Assembly (NCBI GenBank): GCA_009801085.1
Contig: VNWV01000001.1
Span: forward strand, 1,240,001-1,304,000
DNA: 64,000 bases
Reading direction: 5' to 3'
Source of the DNA: Lasiodiplodia sp. COLG20
Taxonomy: Eukaryota > Ascomycota > Dothideomycetes > Botryosphaeriales > Botryosphaeriaceae
This document shows, piece after piece, positions 45,109 to 57,355 of the stretch (its first letter is position 1; the number at the start of each line of letters is the position of its first letter). The notes under the pieces were generated by a model. That model made no database searches, was not told where the DNA came from, and saw only the letters and a program-made list of their open reading frames with translations. Position numbers and translations under genes: made by a program.

Positions 45109-45759
45109 TCACCTCGTGCACCATTGAAGGAACAGGCTATCCCCCTTGACCTTCGTCACCACGCTCCCGGCCTTCCCCTGAAGCGGGCTCGACACATCGA
45201 CCTCGCCCTCATCCGGCCACAAGCCCTGCTCCTCGCTGCCCCACTTCACGAGATCCCAGCTGCGCACCCTGGCGCCGGGGTTGAACGTGGCGTTGCCGTA
45301 GACGCTCTCGCCGGTGGGGGGGTCGAAGAGCTCGACCGTGACCGACTGCTGGCGGTACGGGCCCATGCGCTCGCGCTCGAGCAGCGTGAAGGAGCCGTGG
45401 AAAGGGGCCGTCAGCTGCACGAGGTCCTCGCCCGTGGGCTGGCGCACGGCGACCGGGTCCGGCGTGCCCGACGTGAGGGAGAAGTCGAGGATCTGCAGGC
45501 TGAGGGCCGAGGCGCCGTCGCAATCTGTTTTGTGTTCCCAGGATCGTGAGATTGGTGAAAAGCTTGGGGGAGGGAAAGGGAGAGTTCTAGATGAAGGAAG
45601 GAAGGAAGGAAGGAATGAAAGAGAAGGAAATTACGTACGAGAGTAATCGGCCCAGACGCTGAAGGTTTTACCATCGGCGGCGATGGAGGTGGGGACAGCC
45701 GCCGCGAGCGTGGCGGCGGCGCCGAGGCAGAGGAGGGCGGTGGAGATTGAGCTGTGCAT
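45109..45759 (-). CDS. Small secreted two-cysteine protein, effector candidate
   Basis: Two exons (45759-45639 and 45524-45109) encode 178 aa. Residues 1-20 are a clear signal peptide (ISTALLCLGAAATLAA). The mature protein keeps just two cysteines, Cys42 in HCDGASALSLQ and Cys176 four residues from the stop, so one disulfide could tie the chain ends together. The rest is beta-rich in appearance (ILDFSLTSGTPDPV, QQSVTVELFDPPTG, YGNATFNPGARV). One N-glycosylation site (NAT) is present. I recognise no enzyme motif; small secreted beta-proteins of this sort in plant-associated fungi are often effectors or surface proteins. The 114-bp intron carries a GAAG microsatellite. A TATAAAG-like box lies about 140 bp upstream of the start on the minus strand. 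Confidence 0.8.
45594..45614. repeat. (GAAG)n microsatellite in an intron
   Basis: About five copies of GAAG lie inside the intron of the secreted-protein gene, close to its donor site at 45638. Confidence 0.85.
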
Positions 45760-47822
45760 GATGCTTGGTTTCCCTTTGCTCTTTATTGATTGGTAGTGTT
45801 ATTGCAACAAGAGTTGTGGGAAAGGCAGGAAACAGTGGAGCGTGGAGATGAAGTTAGGAGGATCGAAGGTAATAAGTCAATGATCATATCCTTGCTTTAT
45901 ACACGTCTTGCGAGCATCACCTGTTTCCCTACGGACTCACCGGATGATCACATTAAGCTGCGGTGTATTCGAGAAAAGTCTTGGGCAGGCTTGGCGTTTA
46001 CATACAAAATACGAGGGCTGGGCAGGCATCTTGCTGGAAATAGTAATGGAAAGGCCGCTGTCATATCCTCGAGCAAAGCCGTGCGTTCCGTGTCTACTTT
46101 AGGAGATGACCTAGCGAATCAGGTTACGATGGACCCGGTAACCGCCGCCGACTCGGGTTGAGAGGAGCGTGCTCCCTAACTACTTTGAACGATTAACCCC
46201 TGTGAAGGCGCGAAAGGACGCGGCTGCGGGATAGTACCAAATATTCCGTGATCTGCACGTCGGGTGTTGCGTGCATAGCCTGAACTACAATACTTATATT
46301 GACGCTCTTCTCTGGAAAAGTCATGCACATGATTGAGTACACAAACTCAAGGGCGAGGGCGAATACGAATGGTGCTTGAACCTTACTAAACTTAACGCAG
46401 CGGACTATTGCTGCCAAGGAAACTTGACATCATTGTCGCATTCCAGAGAACATTAAAGGGGCGGCGCAGAATACGATAGAGTTTTGACAGCGGAAGCATG
46501 ACTCTCTTCTATTCTATTTTAAATTATCCTGCACAATAGCTGCTCCTTAGGGCACCGACTTCAGCGGCAATTACAAAAATCCGACTAAATCCCTATTCGC
46601 AGTCTGTTTGACTATGTTTCCTTAGTGTCTGCTCCTAGAACAGGCAGATAAGATGATATACAATACTGTCTCTTACTGAAAGAATCACCGTGCACCGAAG
46701 CTCTATTTACTGATAGTCGACATCTCACTCACATACAAAGCACGATCTAGTTAAACACACAAGCCTTCCCTTGAGATTCCGCACTTACACCCGCCGTGCC
46801 AGCTCACCCAATCAGCTCTCATCCATAGTAAATTGTTACAAGACTAGAAGCTGATTTGACTGGTGGGCGAATGTCTGTCCTGACGATCCAGCCTCTCATC
46901 GTCAGCCAATAAAGGAGACGTCGATGATTGCTCGGCGTGAAATGAGGGCTTAATATGACTCGAGGTTAACATATCAAAAGCAAGATTATTCTCGAAAGCA
47001 TCGCCATACGCCACCACTGATAGAAAAGAGAAACCCCCTCCCATAGCACCTTGCAACGGTGTTACGCATGTATGATGTAAACAGAAGCCGCCCTAGAAGA
47101 AACACTTGAGTGCGGAGCAAAGAAAGGGCGGTCAAAAGCCCTTCTCCATCCCTAGTCGTTTCGCACTCCACCCTGCCCAATCATCTTGGCGATCTTCCTA
47201 ACATTTGATGGCGAAGATGATGTCAGCAGTAAGATTCTTACTTTCCCCCCTGCGTAATGGTTGCAACACTACTCGCACGTCGAGCAATGCTTCGCCCACT
47301 ACGAAAGCATCTGGTTGTCTGTAGTCGCACTGACCGGTGTTACTGGTCGTGCCCTGAGCCAGCGTTTACTGTTGCAGGTGCAGGTGCTGTCAAAGCCCAA
47401 AAGTCAGCGGGGTCTAGGCCTAACAAAAGTCTAAGAACGATTGCGTCTCAAGAGACTCGGCTCGAAATGGATTGAATAAAAGAATTCCAGGACAACGCGC
47501 ACGTCGCTGCAGCTCAGCACTGGTGGATGCCGAGACTTGCATGGCTTATACCGTGCGTATTGTGATGCCAGAATCCAGATTTCATACTGCAGCCGTACTC
47601 CCTTCAGAGAGAGAACTGAGAGCAGGATGGCCTTTTGGCTAGGCATTAGAAGCCAGCATTTTCTCTGAAACCATCAAGTAATCCCGACTCAGCTTCAAAG
47701 CCAAAGTACTGAGCGAGATAAGCTTGAAAAAGTCGGTCTGCAGAGCCAAGATGCTGACGATTCGACTATGGATTGGAAATCCAGTGCGTGGCAACGGCAA
47801 AATGATTATGAAAGAGCATTAA
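45760..47822. other. Intergenic region
   Basis: 2 kb with lower GC than the flanks and stop codons in all frames. It holds the promoter of the secreted-protein gene on the left and the 3' side of kapC on the right. No gene is supported. Confidence 0.5.
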
Positions 47823-48947
47823 TCAGAGAGAACTTTGCCTACCTGAATTGGCCGCGGTATCCTCGCTCTTCATCCGCTTTTGCGGCGGGTAGTCGTTGGA
47901 TGCAGGCAGATACTGAGCCTCCTCGTGCGAGTGCTTGGCGCCATTGTTGAGCTGCTCGGTTGACGCTTGAGCAGCTGCCGCCTGAGCCGCCGCTTGCTGG
48001 AGTTGCTGGGCAGCCGAAGCCGACATGGGCGCAGTCGGTGCGGGCTGCTGCTGATGCTGGTGTGGCTGCTGATGTTGATGCTGTTGCTGTGGTTGTTGCT
48101 GCTGCGAATGCTGGGATGCACCAGAGCTCTGCGGGGGTTGCGGCGACTGCATGGCCTGAACGGGCGGGGGGATCTCCGTGTGCGGGCGCGATAGATCGAT
48201 GTTTCCTGGGGGCTCCGGGTAGCTGCCCTGCGACTCGATAAGGCGGGCCTGCAGGCTGATGACATAGTCGCGCAGCGTGTTGTTCTCAGCCTGGATGGCG
48301 CGGAACTGCTCCGCCATTTGCTCGTAGTCTTTCACCTGGTCCTTGAGCGACTTGATGTACTCCTCTTTGCGCTGGCGGAAAGCTCTCTGCAGAGAAACCG
48401 AATGTTAGACAAGCTGCTGCGCACAGATTATGACGACAATATATTGCACGCACCTGAGCAGCGCGGTTCTGGGCGGCGCGCTTCGACGTCGAGAGCTCGC
48501 GACGGCCTTTACGGCCGCCCTCGCTCATGTGGCCATCGGCCGCGTCGCCAGCACTCATTGGGTATCCAGCAGCCGTGATAGAAGGGTCGAGTCCTTGATG
48601 TTGGGTGTGGTCGGGGGCATGCGTCGTGGGACCTGGAGTGATCTGCTGGGGCGGTGGGTGCGGCTGGCCAGCACCGGCGGCGATGAGGTGCTCTCTTAAA
48701 CCTGGCGCAGCATGGGACATTAGCAGGCAAGCACAGCTGGAGGCGAGGGCTATGTGGACGGGGGATGCAGCTGTGGCAGGTAGGAATGGTCCGGCTTACT
48801 CATCTCGAGATTGTGCGTGGAGCCCTGCGCGCGTCATGGGTGGTTAGCTAGCTGTTCAGCAGGTCGCAACCGCGGTCGCGCGGTCGGGGCGCCAGGGTTG
48901 GGGCGCGGGCGCAGTCAGATTCGACTCACCGAGGGCGATTGATTCAT
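47823..48947 (-). CDS. kapC: bZIP transcription factor, KapC-like
   Basis: Four exons (48947-48930, 48824-48800, 48701-48454, 48386-47823) encode 284 aa. Exon 1 is six codons (MNQSPS) and exon 2 eight and a third (GSTHNLEM). The two 5' introns carry good branch sites (GCTAACC and TGCTAATG). The basic region spans about 82-104 (SKRAAQNRAAQRAFRQRK), a Yap/Pap1-like signature, and continues into leucine-zipper heptads ending QAENNTLRDYVISLQARL. The basic region and zipper resemble Aspergillus KapC. The C-terminal half is Gln/His-rich. The protein should act in the nucleus as a dimer; KapC relatives influence development and stress responses. An ATG at 48720 (MSHAAPG) opens a longer frame but lies on the branch site of intron 2. 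A GTAGGC near 47840 could be a further donor, so the last residues are uncertain. Confidence 0.87.
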
Positions 48948-50526
48948 CGTGTAGCTCCAGGAGTTCGTGGCGGCCGTCATTCAACCCGCAGCTTGGGACG
49001 AAGGCGGGCGGCGGCAGCGGTTGCGGGCGCAGGCTGGGGTGGGAGAGGGCTTCGCGCGGTCTGTCAGGCACACGATGCGTGAGCGCAGGTCGGGGGAGGG
49101 CGCGTCCATGGCTTCAAAGGGCGGCTTGTCGCGAGCTCTTGCTTTGCTGGGCGCGCTTGGTGTGGAGGCTCTAACACTTACCTGGATTGCAGGTTTGATG
49201 AATAAGTTCTGACAAAGTCGACGCGGAGACAGCGCTGGCTTTAAGATATGCTTCGGAGCGGGCGGTCTAGCTCGAGGCCAAGAGGCGCGCGAGCCGTCGG
49301 AAACAGCTACCCTTCCGCTACCCGAGTCCGACAGACGCATACACAGCGCACCAGGCAGGACGCAGGTTTATGTCAGACAAGTTGCACGGCCAGCAGCAGA
49401 GAGGTTCCCAGCGATGCGCGCCCACTTGTACGCGCCCGCCCGCCGCCCGCCCGCCGTCCAGCGCAGCGCAGAACCAGCGCCTCGGACTTTGCTTACCTCA
49501 AGATATTTCCGGCCTTTCCGAACACCACGCCCAAGCCGGTCAGCGACCCTCCATCGATACGATTACCAATCCCGGGTATTTAGGGCTGCGCCGTCTCCCT
49601 CAACAACTGCCCCGGTTATCCCCGTGTCGCCGCTGCCGCCAGCAACCGCGCTGCTCGTCGCCTCCAGGCTGCGCGAGGCCGGTGGCAGCTCTATTCTTGG
49701 CCTGCTTAGCTGATCGTCATCTCGCCGCCCGCCGTTTGGGACAGGACAGCCGTGCGCAACGTCTCAAGTAGTCATCGTCACAGTCATCATCAGCCTCTCA
49801 CAAAGGGGAGCGCGTCGTGCCACATCAGGTTACGTAAGGAACCGAGGACGATTCCCCGCCATCACCCCCACCGTCGACTCTCTGCCCACCATCCATCAGT
49901 CATGCCTCGCTTCCGCAGCTGCCGCTTCGGGATGAGCTGAGCCCCCGACGCCATGGCCAAGCAATAGAGAATCCACCGAGCAAGAGAGACAGAACAGCAC
50001 ACCAGCCCGATCGCTTCTGGTCGCTCGCCCGCCGATCACAAATCAGATGCCGGGTCACATTTCACACCTCCTCCCTTCGCACGCTAGCGACGATGCGCTG
50101 TCTAGTCGTGTCTGAAGTGCTGGACCAAGTGCATGCTATTCTTCTGCATGTTCTACCTGATCTGACTAAGCCGATCCCGGCAGCTGCACCACCTCAGCAG
50201 GCAGCGATTGGCTTCGCAGCCTTCGAGGCTGGGACCGCTGGGTAACGACGAGAAAGCAAGGAGCGCCGGTTCTTTACAACGTAGTATACATGAAGCCAAG
50301 TGTGAGAAAAAGAAGTGCCGCTAGGGCGATGAGCGCCGTATGCAAATTAGAAAATCGAAAAGAAGTGTTACTTTTTCAACTCTTTCCCTCCATACCTACC
50401 GAATCCCTGCCGATCAATCCACTTTTCCATCCTAACGGACCGGAAGAAGATTCGTCAACTCGTTCGATCATACAATCCGCGAGTCCCGCTGCCTGCCGCG
50501 TCTACGCGGCCAGCATCAATTACCAT
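48948..50526. other. kapC upstream region
   Basis: 1.6 kb. GC-rich DNA with dispersed open frames on both strands, none with motifs or proper starts. It should contain a long kapC leader and promoter. No gene is supported. Confidence 0.5.
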
Positions 50527-53318
50527 TCAAGGTGAGTCCGCGTACGTATTACTAGGCCTCCGTCCAAGGGACTGCTGGCTTCGTTGCTGCTGCAGTTGCT
50601 GGTGCTGCTGCTGCGAAATAGAATAGTAGGTCGTGGTCTGCTGCTGCTGCGATCTGTACGAGCCTTGGCTCTGCTGCGGGCTCACGGGGCTACCGCCGTA
50701 ATCGTAGTACTCGCTGTTCTCGCCGCCAGGGCCCGAGACAGTGATCGCCGAGGGACTGGTCGGACCAGCCTTGCGCTTGCCCTTAGTGCTCTCGCGCTTC
50801 AGGCTGCTACGCACGTCTTCCGCATCCTGGGCATCCATGCTGGACCGTACGATCGAGCCGGTCCGGTTGATGTCGGCCTGATCAGCCCGGTCGGCGAATG
50901 CGCCGTCACGGTAAGGGTCAGATCCAATGGGACGAGCCGTCAAAGTGTTGATGGCCTGGTTCTCCGAATGCATCTCAGAGCCCACGTAGTCCACTCCAGA
51001 AGACGTGGCAGCAGCGGGTTCCTCCGTCTTAGACGGGTAGAGGCGAGCCTTTTCCCTGCCATCAAGGAAGGCTTGGCGGCGCTCCAAAGCCTCGGAGGGA
51101 GAAATAGCAACGGAGAAAGAAGGCTGCTCGGCAGAGCCAAGAGCAGCGTCGTTGCCACCCGGCGGATCAATCGGGATCTTGCGGAGCGCCTGGACCAGAG
51201 CGCACATGAATCGGTTGCGACGCGAAGCTGACAAGGCCTCGTTGCCCCAGTTGCTCTTGTGGCGACACTCAATCTGCAATTCCAATTTATTAAGCTCAGC
51301 AATACCCCTAACATCGATGTCAATGTCAGGGTAGAAGTCGCGAGCGTTCTCCTTGTCGCGAACGAACTTCTGCATCTCGTCCTTCAGAGCAGTGATGTCC
51401 TCGAACGAAGTACCGAAAGCAACATAGATGGGGATCCGCTCGCTCATTGCCAGGGACCTGGTTGTGTTCTCGATCCACAAACTGTTGAGAACAATGTTGG
51501 GAATCTGGACGGTACGACCGTTGGTCACCCGCTTGAAAACGGTGAATAGGAGAGAGATGTGCTCGACGGTGAGCTGGTCAACGCCACTGCTGAGATCGAC
51601 TCTATCGCCAACATCGAAAGGATGCTTCACGAACAGGAAAATGCAAGAACCGAGGACCTCCTGGCAAGTGACCGAGAAGACGAAAGAAAGAGAAAGGAGA
51701 GCCGTTCCAGCAGTTGCGAGGGTGGTGACGAAGCTGGTGTTCAAGAAGGCGATGAAGACGAAGACGCAAATGACGAAAACGACGGTCGCCAGCAGTCCAT
51801 CAAGGACGTTGATGGCCTGGTCAACATCGTGCATGCTCGTGGCGACAGACTTGCGACTGCGTCCAATCTCGGTAACTTGGAGAATCATCTCGTCAAGGCT
51901 GATGTCGCCATTTCCGTCATTGTCAAGCGCCGCGAAAGCTTCTTCAGCTTCCGCCTCACGACCAGCACCAAGCACTTCTACGATGTCGTCATGGTAGAGG
52001 GCGTTTCTGCCTTCGACAACGAACGACATCCACAGACGCTTGGCAAGGGCCTCTGAAGAACGGGGCTTCTCAAGGGCTGAGACAACAATCGAGTGGGCAG
52101 AGTCAGGGTTGAAAACCTGCTTGCCCGTAATTTCCGAGGCAATGTTGCCGAAAGCAGAAGTGATCTTGTCTCCGACGCGTCCAACATCGTGTAGCAACCG
52201 CATTGGAGTTGCAGAGCCGGATCGTCGGTGGCCCTTCTTGGCACCGGGGAGGTTGAGCCTCAGGGTATCGTTGATAATGTAATCCTCCTCCTGGAACTCG
52301 CGGCAGTAGGCCGGGAAAAGAGCTCTGGAAGCATCGTAGAGCAGGCCAAGCAGGAAGGTCTGGCGCTTGTTCTCCTTGATCTTTGCGTTGAATTGCTTGC
52401 GGTGGTAGTTGATGCTGATTAGCTGAATGAGGAATTTCTCGACAAGGAGCACGCAGGCTGAAACGACCGCTGCAGCCAGGATCTGGCGAACGACTTTCTG
52501 CCACTCTTTGACCGAGTCAGCAGTAGATGTGCCGGTCTCCGCCTTTTCCTGTCGCGCTTGCGCTTGGATATCGGGATTGTGGACCATCAAAGGAATGAAA
52601 GTTGCGAGAGATGTGACGGCCCAGCCGACAAGAGAAATGGGAATCTCAAGCGCACGAAGGACCAGAAAGTATTTGCGGACGCCAGAGCTGATAACACCGG
52701 CCAGGATCTGGAAAACCTTGGGAAGGAAGTGGGCTATGATCTTAGAGACCCAGACGGAGAGCCAGACGACCTCGATCCACGTGAAGAACCTGAGAATCAT
52801 GTTAGTGGAGTGCAGATCGCAGGATCTGAGCGCACCACTCACCAGACGATCCGAACACCGCCAATCTTGGCATCCTGAGCAGCGGTGGCACCGACAATGA
52901 TGGGCACCGCAATGCACAGGGCAAGCGGCAGAACGTAGATGAAGTAGCGAGTGATGATGCTGAAGTGGAGAATCTTGAAGTAGATCTTGCCCACGCGATT
53001 GATGTAGTCTTCCTCGCCATCATAGCCGATTTTGCCAGTGCGCTCGCCCTTGTCGAGCTTCTTGACGCGGCGGCCGTAGTGATGAGTAGCACCTTCCTTC
53101 TCGTTGGGCTCTTCGTGGGTGACCATCTTGGTGATGGGGGCAACGCTGCCGCTGCGCATGCCGGTCGACGGCGTGCGGCTCACGACCGTCTCGAGCGGAA
53201 TGTCAATGGTGGCGTCGTTGGGAGGCATGTCGTTGGGGTTGTCGCGCAGCGGGTGAAAGCCCTGACGGGAGAAACGAAGCGACGGCGACCTGGGCGACTT
53301 CGGGGGATTGGTGGACAT
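50527..53318 (-). CDS. MscS-type mechanosensitive channel with EF-hand
   Basis: Two exons (53318-52843 and 52789-50527; 53-bp intron) encode 912 aa. A cytosolic N-terminus of about 115 residues precedes several membrane helices (RYFIYVLPLALCIAVPIIVG, then two more pairs). An EF-hand loop, LDNDGNGDISLDE, lies before the pore region. The pore helices (FVICVFVFIAFLNTSFVTTL and LLSLSFVFSVTCQEVLGSCI) are followed by the MscS beta-domain with HPFDVGDRVDL and GRTVQIPNIVLNSLWIENTTRS. The long C-terminal tail is disordered, ending in poly-Gln. This matches the fungal Msy1/Msy2 group, endoplasmic-reticulum or cell-membrane channels that respond to hypo-osmotic stress and calcium. Confidence 0.92.
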
Positions 53319-54605
53319 TTGAATGGCGATGCGCGTGGACAGCGCCGCTGTGGAGAGAGTCAGGCAGTGTGGAGCAGGCGCAAGGACGCAGCTCGATAAA
53401 GTCTTCGGCCGTGACGATCGCTAGAGATGGCGGCGCCGGGCGTGTCTTGAACGTCAAGGGGCTGAAGCTGCTCCGCGCGCGCAAAATGACGAAACAGCCT
53501 CCGGAAGGAATGTACGCTGAGCGTGCCGGCGTGTGGTTGCAAAACTGGAGACAGTGCGAATGAGAGGAAAGCCGTGAACGAGGGCCGGCCGTCGATCTGG
53601 GGTCAAGGTGCAGCAATGAGTGAAGTGAAACGGAAAAGAAAAACAACGGCGCGTCTAGAACCAGCTCGCGGCGTGCTGGGCCTTTTGCAGCAGGAATGAA
53701 GGACTCGAAAAGCTTGACCCGTCCTCCGCAGGGACTGTGGTCGAAGGGGTGGGTGAAACGCGCCACCGCCCAGGCACGAGCGAATCCCAGCCGGTGGCAT
53801 CCCCAGAACGAGGGCCGGCGCCCCACTAGGCTTCGCTTGGCTACGCCGCGGTTCATTTTGGCCTGGCCGTTGTTCCGCTGCCATTGCCTTCCCTGCGAAG
53901 CCACATACGCACTGCGTGAAAAGGGGCTCGCTCAGCTCGTCTCTTCAAACCTTGCGCCGTGGCTCCGCGCTCGTGTTGCCGCCCTTCCAGCCGCGCCGAC
54001 GGAGTGCCGATGGAAATACCAGCCCCGCCTGCATCCACGATTCACTGATCTACAGTGCATCACAGATCCAGTCCGTGATGATCCTCCCCATGAGGCAATA
54101 ATCGACGCCGCCAGAGGGCCGGCGCGGTTACCGCTGGCCAGCAAGAGGTACGTGGGCGTGTGGAGCTCCGAGTGGCACAAACACTTCCTGTCAGCTGGGT
54201 TCGCATGACGCCTGCCTCTTCCAGCACGCATGCGCACGCGTCCCCCGATGCGGCTGACCCCGTCGGCTAGTCATATCCATTTCGCCGGCCGGCTTTCCCT
54301 CGCAACGGCTTCGCGGACCCTTCATGCAGCATCGTTCACGAAATTGCCCGCCCCGCCATAAGCCGCCATGGGAAACGAAATGTTGGGGACCGGGAGCCAA
54401 TTGGGCTGGAAAGGCATGTTGAACAGCCCAACCCCCCATTATGCGAACCATCCCGACCCTGTCTTCGCGTCTTTTGCTAGTCACGTAATACCGTTACACG
54501 TCAATGACGTTTGGCACACGTCGAAGGCGGCTGGCCCGCGCGGCCCTCCGTGCGCCCGCCTCGCTTGATAGCAGATACAGTTATCGAAAGCGAAGCTTTG
54601 CGAAT
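53319..54605. other. Channel gene upstream region
   Basis: 1.3 kb of GC-rich DNA upstream of the channel gene. Overlapping open frames on both strands show no motifs. No gene is supported. Confidence 0.5.
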
Positions 54606-54818
54606 ATGAAGATCGCCTTCTTTAAATTGATGCTTCTTGGTTTGGCAATCGCCCGAAAGCCTTGTGTCAAGAAAGCCGCGTGGCCGAGCTGCAAAAAATT
54701 CAAGTGGCTGCACCTTTCCACATTGGTCAATTGCTATATACGGCAAGGCATCGACTGTAACCAAAGCGGAATTAATACCCCGGTCCGAAGTACCAAGCCC
54801 GATGAAGCAAGCACTTGA
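54606..54818 (+). CDS. Candidate secreted cationic cysteine-rich peptide
   Basis: An ATG at 54606 opens 70 codons. Residues 1-16 look like a signal peptide (MKIAFFKLMLLGLAIA). The predicted mature part is Lys/Arg-rich and has four cysteines, Cys20, Cys29, Cys43 and Cys51, enough for two disulfides. Small cationic four-cysteine peptides in fungi are often antimicrobial or host-directed, but I recognise no family and assign no activity. No intron is needed. No clear TATA element was found, and a longer frame on the opposite strand overlaps it, so a chance open frame is possible. Confidence 0.35.
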   Translation: MKIAFFKLMLLGLAIARKPCVKKAAWPSCKKFKWLHLSTLVNCYIRQGIDCNQSGINTPVRSTKPDEAST

Positions 54819-55656
54819 GCCGAAACATGGGACCGTTGCAGTGTAGCGATGCATCTATTCAAGACCCGGCATGCTCTAAGAAACACCGATCCATGGTCTT
54901 GCACTTGAGCGACGTTCAAATCGCCACCATGATCTGAGCCGTTGGACCTGGGCCTGCTTTTCAACTTTGACTTTCTTCTACCGTTGAGTACGTGCTGCAT
55001 CAAGCGAGTGGGGTAATCAAACCGTGGGAAAGAAAATCTTCCGGCACATCGCATGGTGAACTATGAAAAACAAAGGTATAGCCTCGGTACTGTGGGTACT
55101 TCCCGATGAACGCTTGTGAAATCCGGGGTCGTCTATAGTAGTCTCCGTTGGCCTCCGCTGCTATGCAGTAGATCGCGTACTTTTTCTCCATCGTCGATTG
55201 GCTTCGGCTAGTCGGTTCAGCCGTCTACCCCGCGCATCCGATTGGTGACTAGAGCCATTGCAACGTCATGGAAAAGATATGTTTATTGCTGGGCATCGAA
55301 TGTGATGAGACCGACTAGCATTGTGCCAGCAATATTTGTGGACACTTGTTTCTACTGTAGGATGCCTATCGGCTTGACTGAACACATTAGCGTGCGACAT
55401 GCGGCATGCATATCCATGGCCACATATGGTGGAGTCTGAGAACCCCAACCTCTCGTTTGTATACTCACATGGGGCGTAGTAGAAGTTTCACATTCAAAAA
55501 TGTCACGCCAGTAGAGGAAGCTTTATAATCAATGAAATCTCTGAATTGAAACTACCACTACTATTTTCAGCTGGTCAACACAATATCTGTGTTGCAAAGA
55601 AGCTTTTTGATTAGCAATGGGAAAAGAAAGGAGACCCCCTGCGCTTCGGCCTGCAA
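54819..55656. other. Intergenic region
   Basis: 0.8 kb, AT-rich, downstream of the GPI protein gene (minus strand). Nothing else is seen. Confidence 0.5.
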
Positions 55657-57355
55657 TTACTGGAAAATAAAGAAGGCAAAGGCGAGGATGGTCAGCATGC
55701 CATGATTGACCTGAACAACACCAGCACCACCATCAAAGGCGGTTGGGGTAGGAGTACCGGGCGTGCTGGATGCCAGAGGCGTTGTCGGAGTCGTCGGAGG
55801 CGTGAAAATGCTTGGCATAGAGCTGCTAAGCACAGTCGAGCTTATAGGATCGCCGGTGGTGACTGCGTCAGCGGTGCTGCTAGGGTCCGAGGATTCAGAA
55901 CTGCTCGCAGGAGAATCACTGCTGGTGACGACAAGCGAAGAGGTCGTGATAGAGCCGATGACCGTCGTGTTGTAGAAAGCCGTGACAGTTGAAGTGCTAG
56001 GGGTCTCCTGGACGGTGACGGTGATGGTGCTAGCACCAGCGCAAGTGCCGGTAATCGTGGTAGACACAGTCGTCTTGTCAAGCTCCGAGGAGGGGGCAAG
56101 GTCAAAGCTCATGGAACTCTCAGCAGCAACACCGGTACTCTTGACCGAGCTGAAGATGGAAGTCGACGTCGTGGTTGACGTGCTGGAAATGGTCGTCGTA
56201 GGGGCACCGGTGCACTCACGCGCAATGTAAGTGTAGTAGAGAGGGGTGCCTGCTGAGCCAGTAGCAGTGAGAAGACGCTGGCATGAAGACGGAATAGAGA
56301 CTGCGCTGTTAGTGATCAGCGCCAGAGGATAAGTTGTCTCCGCATTCTTGACAGTGACTGTCATGACGTCGCTCTCAGCGAGTGAAATGCTGGTGAGCTC
56401 ACGAGCGGCGACTGCAGCGGCAGGAGAGCTCCAGGTGCTCCAGCTGCCTCCCGTGTACGAGGCAGTGTCGGTATACTCCGAGAAGTAACCGTCCGTAGTC
56501 TGTGGGGCGGCATCGTTCGAATAAGTGGTGGTCCTGGACGCAACAGAACCCGTGTAGTGACCCGACACGATGATGTAATCACTGGAAGTCCTGCTGTCGA
56601 TGTCGTGAGCGGAGATAGAAGGGTTCGCAGTGACCGTTGTAGGGCCAACAGTGACTGTCGTGGTGGAAGTTCCATTTTCTGGATAGTTGATAGTGAGGAT
56701 TGTTTTGGTGGAAGGTTGCACGTCATCAGTGTGTGAGCTTTCCGTGGAGGAGCTCGAGATCGCCGTGGGAGCACCGGATGAAAGAGTCCTGGAAGGCGTT
56801 GTCGGAGATGAGATCACCTCAGACAAAGCGGTCGACGACGTGGTGACGCTGGAGGGGAGAGCCGGAGACGCGGTCTGCGAAGCCCCGGAGCTAGACCACG
56901 CGGTCCAGTGACCAATGATAGTCACAGGGGTGAAGGACTCGAAAGGGTTCCATGTGATAGTCATCCAGCCATTACCCGAAGAGGTCGAGGTGGTCGAAGT
57001 CTTGGCGTTGTCACCGAAGTCCAACGTGATGGTGGAGTACGGGTAGCCATCATCACGAGGGATGATGTCCTGGGAGTAGCAGCCGAGGTGACCCATGACA
57101 TTGGTGCAAATCGGACGGTCGGCAGGGCAGCAGATAGCCTTGGTGTGCTCGCTGACGGGCCACTGGCACTCAGGCGCGGAAGCGCTAAGGCAGACAGTGT
57201 TGGAGCTGTAATGTAGTCAGTAGCCTCTGAAATATGCTTGCATATTTGATCAGGTGAAATGAAGCGACTGACCTTCCAGCATTGCCAGCATGGACGCCAA
57301 GGACGAAGAGCAGAAGGAAGGCCATGCAGGCCAGCGGGCACGAAAGTGAGCGCAT
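55657..57355 (-). CDS. GPI-anchored Ser/Thr-rich mucin-like cell-wall protein
   Basis: Two exons (57355-57273 and 57205-55657; 67-bp intron) encode 543 aa. The N-terminus is a signal peptide (CMAFLLLFVLGVHA, cut near residue 23). A compact cysteine-rich head follows, with Cys33, Cys41, Cys53, Cys54, Cys61 and Cys70, suggesting three disulfides. The remainder is dominated by Ser/Thr with repeated TTVTV and TSTST-like runs, the usual substrate for O-mannosylation, and includes a few NGT/NTT sites. The C-terminus has small residues (DGGAG) before a hydrophobic tail (MLTILAFAFFIF), the layout of a GPI attachment signal. The protein should sit on the plasma membrane or cell wall. Function is not deducible; the head may bind wall polymers. 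Confidence 0.85.

Noticed and set aside
48702..48720. ATG at 48720 as the kapC start
   Set aside because: It sits on a branch site, and upstream micro-exons give a better model.
54675..54700. tRNA A-box-like TGGCCGAGC
   Set aside because: No matching B box or cloverleaf downstream.
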